DNA of 64,000 nt from Emiliania huxleyi CCMP1516. Lineage: Eukaryota; Haptophyta; Isochrysidales; Noelaerhabdaceae. Both the position numbers and the translations under genes were made by a program. Under the pieces are notes generated by a model. The model saw nothing but the letters and a program-made list of their open reading frames with translations, ran no database searches and had not been told where the DNA came from. Positions 28,718-40,841 of this stretch are shown one piece after another. The DNA lies in assembly GCF_000372725.1 (NCBI RefSeq), contig NW_005200690.1, forward strand, positions 824,058-888,057, in the 5' to 3' direction. Within the stretch, counting starts at the first letter, position 1; each line of letters begins with the position of its first letter.

Positions 28718-30511
28718 CACACACACACAGACAGACAGACACACACACACACATACACACACACACACACCACAGTTTGAATGCCGTGCTAGCCCCTGCC
28801 TTTAGGCAGCATGACCCGGCGCTGGGCGGCGACCCGGCGACCCACCGGTGCGGAAAGTCGCAGGTGCGGGTCGCAGGTGTGTATGGCGCAACGCACAGGG
28901 TGTCACCGGTGCGCCAAGTCGTCAGGTGGTCGTCGTGGCGCGGCTGTGCGCGGGCGGCAGGGAGGTGTATGTCGCCCGCTACTCGAACTGCTTCCGGGGC
29001 GGCTCTGAGGTGAACGTGCATGCAGAGGCCGTCGCCGCTCGCCCGTTGGCACGCCTGGTCGAGATTGTGCGAGAGGACCCCGAGGCTGCGCGAGGTTAGG
29101 CGTTCATGCTCGCCGACGACAAGCTGATGCGCGCCATCGAGAGGCTCCGGGGCGGGGGCGGGGGCGGGGAGGCCGTGTGCGAGGTTTGCGACGAGGGCGG
29201 CGGCGGCGAAGGCGGCGGCGGCGAGGGCGGCGAGGGCGAGGGCGGCGAGGGCGGCGGCGGTGAGGGAGGGGGGGGCGAGAGGGGCGGCGGGGGGGCTAGC
29301 GGCGGAAAGGGCGAGAGCGAGAGCGAGAGCGAGAGCGGGGAGATCAGAGACGAGGAGGGCGGCGGGGGCGAGGCCGGCGGGGGCGAGGGCGGAGGCGAGG
29401 GCGGCGGCGAGGGCGGCGGCGAGGGCGGCGGCGAGGCCGGCGGCGAGGCCGGAGGCGAGGGCGGGGGCGAGGCCAGGGGCGGCGGCGGCGAGGGCGAGCG
29501 CGGCAGCGGCGCCGGCGACGTCGAGGTCGAGCTTCAGCTGTCCATAATGTGCCCGCCGAGATTGCCCGAGATGAGGCGAGGCTGGTCGAGATCAGGTCGA
29601 GCTCCAGCTGTACATGACGTACCAGCCGTGCCACTACTCGGGCGGCATGGTGCCGCACGCCCGCGCGGGAGATCACCCGAGATCACCCCGAGACCACCCC
29701 GAGATCACCCCGAGATCACCCCAAGACCACCCCGAGATCAGGTGCCGCGCGGCATGCTCGCACGGGAGGAGTACGCGCAGCGCTCGTACGAGGGCGGCCC
29801 GCATTTGCTGCATCGAGGGCACACGAGATCACCCGAGATCACCCGAGGTTGGCCGCGGCTAGGCCACCCGACCAGCTGCACCGAGAAGCTGTGCCGCTGG
29901 TACGACGGCACGCTCAAGCCGCTCAACGTGCGCCTCACCTGCATCCTCGCCGACATCTACAAGGCGGCGTGGATCGACAACACGCACAAGGAGGAGCTCG
30001 ACCGCAAGGCTTCGACTCGCAGCGCTTCGAGTCCGTGCGCGGGTTTCCACCGAGATAGCCCGAGGCTCCACGAGAGTAGGTGCAGTCGCAGCGCTCCGAG
30101 TCTGCACGCGAGGGGCTCGAGCTGCTGATGAGCCGGGGCGTGGAGATGCGCGCGATGGGTCCGGAGGATTGGCGCTTCCTCAGCACGCTCTGCGACCGGG
30201 ACGTGCGCGAGCAGTACGCACGCGCGTGGGCGGACGAGGCCGTGCGGCGCGCGTACAGCGGCGAGGCGGACGATGACGGGCCCTATGCGCAAGACCAGCA
30301 GCACCCCTCTCGCCAGCGCCCATTCATGCACCACTGCGCCAAGGAGCGCGGCAGGATGGACCGCTACGTGCATGCCTACCTGCACGGGGACCCGGCGCAG
30401 ATGGGCTTCCGCAACGTCTCGCTCAAAGCGGGCCGCAGGGCCGACCGCATGCGGCCTCTCGTCGCGGGGCTCGAGTCTGAGATCCTCGGGAAACGGAAGA
30501 GTGCCGAGTGA
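28378..30511 (+). CDS. AID/APOBEC-like nucleic-acid/cytidine deaminase candidate
   Basis: Exons a 28378-28622, b 28806-28863, c 28926-29084, d 29100-29525, e 29596-29649, f 29742-29817, g 29863-30008 and h 30080-30511 give about 531 residues with consistent phases; the 5' end is open. Motifs in order: IGCLCNKPFSRCLFF, EVYVARYSNCF, VHAEAVA (zinc His and catalytic Glu), LYMTYQPCHYSGG (PC motif), then SCTEKLCRWYDGTLKP and LTCILADIYKAAW. The HAE - PCxxS - SCT(E/K)xL layout is that of the deaminase fold with the second zinc Cys displaced by about 35 residues, and the LxxxLADIYxxxW strand/helix resembles AID/APOBEC-type proteins. A Glu/Gly-rich insert (29130-29520) separates HAE from PC. An in-frame TAG at 29097-29099 needs a 15-nt intron, an error or pseudogenisation. 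Exon h is a conserved-looking tail with a PFMHHCAKERGRMDR stretch. Substrate unknown. Confidence 0.55.
28623..28805 (+). mobile_element. Introner-like intron, (CA)n family (deaminase)
   Basis: A 183-nt GC-AG intron joining RLCL to RQHDPALGG. AGGCAGCATGGCCC (28621) and AGGCAGCATGACCC (28804) are a 14-nt repeat with one mismatch. It contains C-run, (CA)n and GACA tracts and ends TTTGAATGCCGTGCTAGCCC then CTGCCTTTAG, a diverged version of the 3' domain at 12775 and 36680. Confidence 0.75.
29130..29520 (+). repeat. GGCGAGGGCGGC-type coding minisatellite
   Basis: A G/A/C purine-rich array encoding EGGGEGGG and SESESESE runs inside deaminase exon d. It interrupts the space between the zinc His-Glu motif and the PC motif. 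Confidence 0.8.
29526..29595 (+). mobile_element. Introner-like intron, CCGAGAT family (deaminase)
   Basis: A 70-nt GT-AG intron placed just before the PC motif. AGGTCGAGCTTCAGCTGTCC and AGGTCGAGCTCCAGCTGTAC flank it (two mismatches in 20 nt). The core reads CCGAGATTGCCCGAGATGAG and ends GAGATCAG. Confidence 0.75.
29650..29741 (+). mobile_element. Introner-like intron, CCGAGAT family (deaminase)
   Basis: A 92-nt GT-AG intron directly after YSGGM. GGTGCCGCACG and GGTGCCGCGCG flank it. The core is a tandem array of GAGATCACCC and GAGACCACCC units. Confidence 0.75.
29818..29862 (+). mobile_element. Very short introner-like intron with GG donor (deaminase)
   Basis: Only 45 nt, joining LLHR to GHPTSCTEKL. 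AGGGCACACGA and AGGCCACCCGA flank it (9 of 11 match). The 5' dinucleotide is GG if phase is kept, perhaps a mutated GC. The core has two GAGATCACCC units. Confidence 0.5.
30009..30079 (+). mobile_element. Introner-like intron, CCGAGAT family, diverged flanks (deaminase)
   Basis: A 71-nt GC-AG intron joining ELDRK to VQSQRSESAREGLELL. Its first half (GACTCGCAGCGCTTCGAGTC) repeats the next exon (CAGTCGCAGCGCTCCGAGTC) over about 30 nt with several mismatches. It ends CCACGAGAGTAG. Confidence 0.65.
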
Positions 30512-32466
30512 TCGAGAGTTTGACCTGCTAGCACACCACTCCAGTGACACTCTTTTTCTTAGGTACAGTTACACATTACTGCCTATTAACTCAAACTCTC
30601 AAGGCACAAGGGACGCAGGGGAAAAAGGTAGGTTGTCCGCCCACGCGACGTGTGAACACGGGTGAACACCTCCGCGGGCGAACCGCGCGCGCTCCGCGCC
30701 GCGCCCGGGAGGGTTGCGTCGGTGTTGTCCTTGTCGTCAACGTGACAACGTCATGGTCGACGCTGGGTCGACGATTGTCCCTATTTGTCGTAGATCACGA
30801 TTCACGTATCCCACGCGTCACATACGGCTCGCTTACCGTAGGTGCCCAAAAGCGCCAGGGAGGGAGATGTGCCGGGAGGAGAGACGGCCGCGCCGCCACG
30901 AGTTTACACCACACGCGCACACGCACACATACTCATTTTTTTGAGGAGACAGCGAGTCAGCGACCTCCAAAACGCCAGACCCGTAGCTCGTAGCTCGCGT
31001 ATGAACCTTCTAGGAAAGGTCGATCTCGAAAGCTCTAGCGTGCCGCCAGCGGTGCAGCCCAGGCATACATGTGTAGACAGGCCTAGTGCTCCTCCTCGGC
31101 TCCTCCCCGCCTCGCACTCACCCCGCCTTGCCTGCTCATCGCCCCAGCGCCCACATCTCGACCTTCTTCGGTAGCAGCTGGTTCGACACGTCCTCTCCGT
31201 GGCCGAGGCGGCCGCCCTCGCCCTGATGGCAGTGCGGACGATGCGGTTGCGATGTGTTCTGCTTCAAGATCGTGGCGGTGCTTGGCATGCACTTGTGCGA
31301 TCCCAATCAGCTCATCGCAACGCGAAGCAGCGCAACAAGCTGGCTGCTGCCAACAAGGCCCTATGCTAGATCTACCTCACGCGCGGATCGTTCAAAGAGG
31401 ACCAGCGCATACACAGGCTTCTCTGACATGCGTTTGTTTGAGCTTGAGGCTATTTATGTGAGAAATGTTTGGCTAGAGATTGCGCTCAAGAAGAGCAACG
31501 AGAATCGGAAGAGGAGGATGCTGAGGCGGCGATTGCTGAGGCATGAGGAGGATCGATCCGGATTAGAAGGCGCCCGCCGCAGGCGAAGAAAATTTGGGGG
31601 CTAGCGCCGTATCGTTGATCACGGTGGGAGCCTCTTGGCCCCAGGCTGTGCCACGGCCGACTTAGCCGATGTAAGAGGCTCTCGCTGATCTTAGACCGCG
31701 TAAGCACCCCAGCGTGACTAGTCACACTTAGACCCGCTCAGCCTCGAGGCTCAGAACTTAGACTACTACCCAACCAGTCCCCACACAACACCAGGTGAGC
31801 GAAGACAGCCGCGTCTCGCAAGGCTCGCACTCCTGCCTCCCGCGATTGGAATTAATTCGGCCGAAGGGCTCGCTCGCAAAGCAAGGCTGCGCCTCTGCCT
31901 AGCCGGTGTGCAGCGCGCGCGGATCACGCCGCCATGCTTTCTGCTTGCTCTCTCTCTCTCACTCCGGCAAGCAAGCGGTGCCCAATCCTCCTCGGAGGAC
32001 CTCTCGCTACCCAACGCGGCCAAACTAAGGATATCAACCTCGAGAACCTCGAGAGCGAGGGCCTCGCGCCGTGTGCGGATTTTTTTCCGGCCGAGGGGTC
32101 GAAGCAAGGCGCGCCTACTCGCTACCGACTCAAACGCGCGCAGTTTTCTTGCCTCGCCGATAGCAGGAGCGAGCCTTGCGAAGAGGCGCGCTGCCGAGGG
32201 GCACTCTGCGCACTTTCTTTTTGCTCTAGCAAGAACTCTGCCGCCGATCCTCACAGAAGAAGAGCTGAATGTTTTTCTTTTTTCTTTCACCGCCCCCCCT
32301 TCTGCGCCTTTCCGGTAGCCGCCGGTAGGTCGTGTCGTGTGTCGACTGTTTTATTTTTTCATCGTTCACCCCCCCTACACCTGTGTTATAATACGTCGGC
32401 TCAGGGCCCCGTCCACTTCCCTCCCGCTTGGCGCGTGATGACTGATGATGAGGAGATGCCACCCTG

Positions 32467-32930
32467 CACTTGGAGCACTTGGAGTGCAGTTGGTAGCCTC
32501 ACATCCAGGGCCGGGGAGCTCAGAAGCGCACCCAGCGGGCCGGATGATCGGGATCGGGCTACGGGCTAGAGAGCCCTGACCCCTAAGAGCTAAGTAAGGG
32601 GGGGGTGCGCGGTCGCAGGGCCATAACACGTCTCCGAGGGATAGTTCCGTGTACCGGGTTACCCCTTAACTGCAGAACGCACCCTCATCCTCGACCGTGG
32701 GGGGTTGCGCGGTCGCAGGGCCATAACACGGGTCTCCGAGGGTTGGTTCTGCGCTCCGGGTTTCCCCCAGCGGCGGAATTTTTCCCTCGCGCTGTGGGTC
32801 CCCCTAGCTGCGGAACGCCCCCTCTACTCGGAGCTAAAGAATACTCTCCGAGGGATAGTACCGCGCTCCGGGTTTCCCCTAGCAGCAGAACGCACCCTCT
32901 ACTCGGAGCTAGTGGACACGACACTAACTA
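32467..32930 (+). repeat. Dispersed repeat family A, longest copy
   Basis: It starts CACTTGGAGCACTTGGAGTG, continues CACATCCAGGGCCGGGGAGC, CCCAGCGGGCCGGATGATCG and GGGCTACGGGCTAGAGAGCC, then two or three tandem subunits with TGCGCGGTCGCAGGGCCATA and TCCGAGGGATAG...GCTCCGGGTTTCCCC. Other copies: 33741-33790, 48205-48447 (reverse) and 63277-63500. Confidence 0.85.
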
Positions 32931-33740
32931 CTGATACGAGAATACATACCGCCCCCACGCAACTACTCGAAGATAATACGAAAATACGCAGCTGCGAGAC
33001 GCCTATAAAGAAACAGCGAGGTAAAGTTCGCCGGCTATGATAAACCGAAAGTTGTCGTAAAACGCGGGCGAAAGCAAAGCAGAGGGCGGGCGCTTTCTGC
33101 CGCAGCGATGCCCGCAGCCTGTCGAGCAGCTTCCGCGGCGCACATGCGCCGCGGGGTTGAACGACAGCCGCGCCTCTCGAGCCACCCGTGCCACGCGCGG
33201 CGACGCGCACCCTGCGCGCCAGTCGGCGCACTGGCAGCACTGCACCAGCCAGCACGGCGTGGAGCAATGCATCCAGGGCATTGTGTTGGTCGCCAGCCAG
33301 CATGCCTCAGCACAGAGCAAGAGCGCATGCTGCGCACCCTGGCGCAGCACCAGCTCGCCTCCAATCAGGCACTCTCACCACTGCACAGCCGCCCACGAGC
33401 GCCCGCAGCTGCACTGCTCAACGCTCAAGCTCAGGAGCCTCCCCTTGTTGTCGCAGCTTTGTGCAGTGCAGCGTGCGAGCAGCGCAGCGCCAGGCAGACC
33501 CGTGGCACGCCCGGGCGGCTGTGGGACGGAGGCCCGCCGAGCGAGTGCGAGCCGCATCGGCGGCCATGTCTCCCGCAGCCTAGCTCCATTTTTTTGACGG
33601 TAGTGACCATCCGGGCCGCCGGCCCTGCGTCCGCACTTTCTTTTTGTAAAATTCTTTTTGCTCTAGTAAGAATTCTGCCGACGATGCGCGATGGTTTTCG
33701 TGGTACGTGGAGAGTCGGTGCTGGGGCGAGCGCAGTGAGA

Positions 33741-33790
33741 CACTTGGAGCACTTGGAGTGCAGTCATTAACCGCACATCCAGGGCCAAGC
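33741..33790 (+). repeat. Dispersed repeat family A, truncated copy
   Basis: CACTTGGAGCACTTGGAGTG then CGCACATCCAGGGCC; only the first 50 bp of the family is present. Confidence 0.8.
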
Positions 33791-34553
33791 ACTTCTTTCT
33801 CACTTTGCACAGCAGGCGGGAGTTTTTCCTCGCCGGGCAATCACGCCCTCGATTTCTTTATGCTCTACTCGCATAAAGGGTATAACGAAGTAGCATTTAC
33901 GCTACTATGAATGAAGAAGCCGAAAAAAGACGCTGCGGGCAGTCCACCCGAGCCAGCCAGCTGCCGGCTCGCACGGCAGCCTCTTCCTCTCGACAAGCCT
34001 CAACTTCCATACAGTCAACATTTTGTCGCTGCGTGCTCGTGGTGAGCTGTGGCGGCGGTCGAAGTTCGCCCAGGTTCGGTGACGAGCGCCAGACGATAGT
34101 AGTGTCTCTGTTCGCCCTGTGCATGTCAGGCCAGGCTGCAGCAGGGCACTACCATCGTGCTGCACTGCAGCCTGACTTTGCCCAGAAAAAGAAAGAAAGA
34201 AAACCGCGCGACGGCGAGGCGAGCCTTGCGAAGAGGCGCGCTGCCGAACAGCCGGTGTGCCCCGCGTCTCGGCGGAGCTCACCCTCGTATCGACTGTAGG
34301 CCGGCACACAGGCGCAGTCGCGCGGCGGGGTACAGATGCATCTGATGAAGAAGAAGCTGGCGCGCCTCCGCCTGCACAGCACCCACCGCACTCCCCTGCG
34401 TCTGCCGCAGCGTCAGCCGAGTGTACTCAAGCGCACGGGCTGCGTTCTGCCGTGTCGCCCGCGCGCCCTGCATCTGCGTATCTCCTCTCGAGCGCGGGGC
34501 GTTTGGGAGCTCGCGCCTGCGCCCTGCCTTGAACATATCTAGGCTCTGACCGA

Positions 34554-38167
<3,614 letters not shown>

Positions 38168-38684
38168 GCAGGGGGTGGCGGCAGCAACGGGACGCCGGAC
38201 CGCACTGTTGACGGCCTCCCGCGCATCTCGCGCCGCGTTGGGCCAGAGTGAGATCGCGGGTTGCAGGGCCGTGTGCATCATTGCGGGGCGTGTCGGGGAG
38301 GGAAGGGCAAGAGGGGCGAGAGCCGCGGCCACCACTGGGGAGACGCGATCGAGCGGCGGCGCAGCGCTGCTCGGGTGCGTCCCTGTGCGCACTGCGCGGT
38401 CTGGTGGGTGGGCCTGGGCGCAGCGAAACTCAGGCGCGCCCGTACGATTATTCTTTACTACCGCGGCTCGGTTGCGCGGCGCCGCGCACGCACACGGATC
38501 GCACACACACTGCGCACCACATACGAGTCGACTCTCCACACAAGTCACACACCAACGTACAGCAACGAATCGTACATTGCATCATCTGCGAGGGGGCTCT
38601 ATGTAGAGAGGCGCGCAAAAGTCCCCACCGCCCCGCTCGCTCGCGCACGTCGCCCGCCGCTCTCGACTTGCGCCAGCCTCGATG

Positions 38685-40403
38685 CTACGCCGGCTCAAAC
38701 GCGAACTTGACAAACTTGTCGGCGTGGCCTTGCTTCATGCCCACGCTCTCCGCCACCGTGGCGCGCTCCGCCGCGTCCATCGTCCGCAAGTAGCGGAGGT
38801 CATCATAGCCCTGCTCCTCGAACGCCGCCGCGTACCGGCCCAGCCCGACCCCCTCGAGAGCCTGCACCACCGCCGGCATGCCGAGGGGCGGGAGGGGCTC
38901 TGCCGCCGGCATACCGAGCTCGGTCGCCGGGCCGCCCTGGTGCGGCGCAACGCGCGACGCACACCACGCCAGCAGCGCCGCACACACCGCGCCATCCTCG
39001 TCCGCCAAGTTGGAGGCGGGCTCCCAGGAGGGGGCATAGCAACCCTTCCACGCGACGAGGTACTCGACGCCGCCGCTCGGCCGGCGCCGCTCCGAGAGGA
39101 TGCGGTCCACCTCGAACTCGGCAGCGGAGGCGGCGGCGGTGGTGGAGGAGGCGGCGGAGTGGGAGGCGGCGGCAGAGGCGGAAGTGGCGGCACCGCCTGC
39201 GCCGACCGCGGTCTCGACCTTCTGCCGCTTGCGGGGCGCGGTACTGGCCTGCGGCGCTGATCTGGCTGCAGACCTGGCCGCCAGCTCAGCCTTGCCCTCT
39301 ACCGAGCGTGCGTAGCGGAGGGCCGCCTCCTCCGCGGTGGCGTAGCGGCCGAGAATGACGGTGGTGCCCTTGCGGTACACTTGAGCATAGTAGGGCGTGG
39401 CACCGCTGCTCACTTTGTACACGCCCTTGAAGCCCGTGCTGCTCCGCTCGCTCCTGATCAGCTCGCTGCTGCTGAGCTCGGAGTTGGAGGGGAGCTGCGG
39501 CTGCGGCGGCGGTGGCGGTGGTGGTGGTGCATCCCTTGCCGCCAGGTCGGCGATGCCCTCTGGCGTTGCAGCGTAGACTCGCGCCCCCTCCTCTGCGGTG
39601 GCGTAGTGGCCAAGAGTGACGGTCTTGCCCTTACGGTACACTTGGACTCGGTAGGGCGTGGCAGCGCTGCTCACTTTGTACACGCCCTTGAAGCCCGTGC
39701 TGCTCCGCTCGCTCCTGATCAGCTCGCTGCTGCTGAGCTCGGAGTTGGAGGGGAGCTGCGGCTGCGGCGGCGGTGGCGGCGCATCCCTTGCCGCCAGGTC
39801 GGCGATGCCCTCCGGCGTCGCCGCGTAGGCCCGCGCCCCCTCCTCCGCGGTGGCGTAGCGGCCGAGAATGACGCTGATGCCCTTGCGGTACACTTGGACA
39901 CCGAACGGCGTGGCACCGCTGCCCACTATGCTCACGCCCTTGAAGCCCGTGCTGCTCCGCTCGCTCCTGATCAGCTCGCTGCTGCTGAGCTCGGAGTTGA
40001 GCTGCGGTTCCCCCGGGCCTGGCGCCGTCGCATCCGCCGGCTCCGCCACTGCCAACTCCGCACCCTTCTCCAGCCCGGCCGGCGGCGGCGGTGCTGCTTC
40101 TGTCGCCTCCGCCACCTCTGCGCCCCCCGCCGCCGCCCCGTCCGCACCTGGTGACGCTGCGAGGCCGCAGATGCCGAGGTCCCACTTGATGACCACTGAG
40201 GTCCCCGCTTTGATCTTAGTGAAGCGGGACGTGTGCTCGCTGCACGCACACGGCATGGGCAGCTTGAGGACGGTCCCGGCGGGGTAGTCGGCAGGGAGCG
40301 CGAGGCGCAGCTTGGCGATCTGCGGCGCGTTCGCGTCCTCGCGGTCGTACGCACGCTCCCAAGGTAAATCGCGCGGGAGCAGCACGAACTCCGCGGGCGG
40401 CAT
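38685..40403 (-). CDS. Protein with three AP2-like repeats, chromodomain and SAM domain
   Basis: Single-exon gene, 572 residues from ATG 40403 (MPPAEFVLLPRDLPWERAY). Three near-identical AP2/ERF-like units each begin LIRSERSSTGFKGV, continue VQVYRKGxxVxLGxYATAEE and end AATPEGIADLAAR; the ancestral Gly-Val-xx, YRKG and LGxYxTAEEAAxAYD-like positions are kept. A linker LPSNSELSSSE is repeated too. Then a basic RKRQKVE (nuclear signal), a chromodomain (FEVDRILSERR, VEYLVAWKGC, SWEPASNL) and a C-terminal SAM domain (VVQALEGVGLGRYAAAFEEQ ... GMKQGHADKFVKF). The expected role is sequence-specific DNA binding coupled to histone-mark reading and oligomerisation, but this is inference. A longer N-terminal frame to 40577 exists. 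Confidence 0.85.
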   Translation of the reverse strand: MPPAEFVLLPRDLPWERAYDREDANAPQIAKLRLALPADYPAGTVLKLPMPCACSEHTSRFTKIKAGTSVVIKWDLGICGLAASPGADGAAAGGAEVAEATEAAPPPPAGLEKGAELAVAEPADATAPGPGEPQLNSELSSSELIRSERSSTGFKGVSIVGSGATPFGVQVYRKGISVILGRYATAEEGARAYAATPEGIADLAARDAPPPPPQPQLPSNSELSSSELIRSERSSTGFKGVYKVSSAATPYRVQVYRKGKTVTLGHYATAEEGARVYAATPEGIADLAARDAPPPPPPPPQPQLPSNSELSSSELIRSERSSTGFKGVYKVSSGATPYYAQVYRKGTTVILGRYATAEEAALRYARSVEGKAELAARSAARSAPQASTAPRKRQKVETAVGAGGAATSASAAASHSAASSTTAAASAAEFEVDRILSERRRPSGGVEYLVAWKGCYAPSWEPASNLADEDGAVCAALLAWCASRVAPHQGGPATELGMPAAEPLPPLGMPAVVQALEGVGLGRYAAAFEEQGYDDLRYLRTMDAAERATVAESVGMKQGHADKFVKFAFEPA

Positions 40404-40841
40404 CGCGCTGCCAGATTGACGGAGAGCTCCTGAAGTGACTGCTCTGACGCGAAAACGTCGGCTCGCTTTGGTTATCGCAGCGTTTTCTTTTCCCATTCCT
40501 TTGGCGCTCATTCCTCCTTGGCGCTGACTGTGAGAGGTTGGGGTGCGAGCCGTGGAGGCCCTGGGGACGGTTCTCAAAGAACATTAGAAGCCGCGTCGTT
40601 TGCGAAATTATGTCCACTGCTGCCGTCCTGTCTCCTGAGTCCTGTGACGTGCGCCGGGGAGGGAGTCAAGCTCTTTGTGACTGCAAGCTTCTGCGCGTGC
40701 GGAACGACTCGACAGAGCCCAGAGGGGGGGAGGGACGCGTATGTCCTTCCCCAGCCCTAGGATGGGATCATGTGCACCGTTTCTTCCCTTCTTTTCCGAG
40801 GCGAAAGCTGCAGCAGGGCAGTCAATGCAGACAGGTAAAAG

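Larger units (their letters stand above)
32166..34250 (+). repeat. Pair of 28-bp exact repeats
   Basis: GCGAGCCTTGCGAAGAGGCG followed by CGCTGCCGA is present at 32169-32197 and 34221-34250. It suggests related degraded elements in this region. Confidence 0.7.
30512..34553. other. Gene-poor region of degraded repeats
   Basis: About 4 kb without a convincing gene. It holds two copies of the CACTTGGAGCACTTGGAG repeat (32467-32930 and 33741-33790), two exact copies of GCGAGCCTTGCGAAGAGGCG (32166-32197 and 34219-34250), CTTTTTGCTCTAGYAAGAAY copies at 32217 and 33655, and A/T homopolymer patches. A short frame at about 31420-31604 rich in Arg/Lys (SNENRKRRMLRRRLLR) could be a fragment of an element protein. 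Confidence 0.5.

Noticed and set aside
33108..33770. A 220-codon open frame in the repeat region
   Set aside because: Several overlapping frames are equally open, composition is Arg/Ala/Ser-biased and no motif is visible; it ends inside repeat family A.
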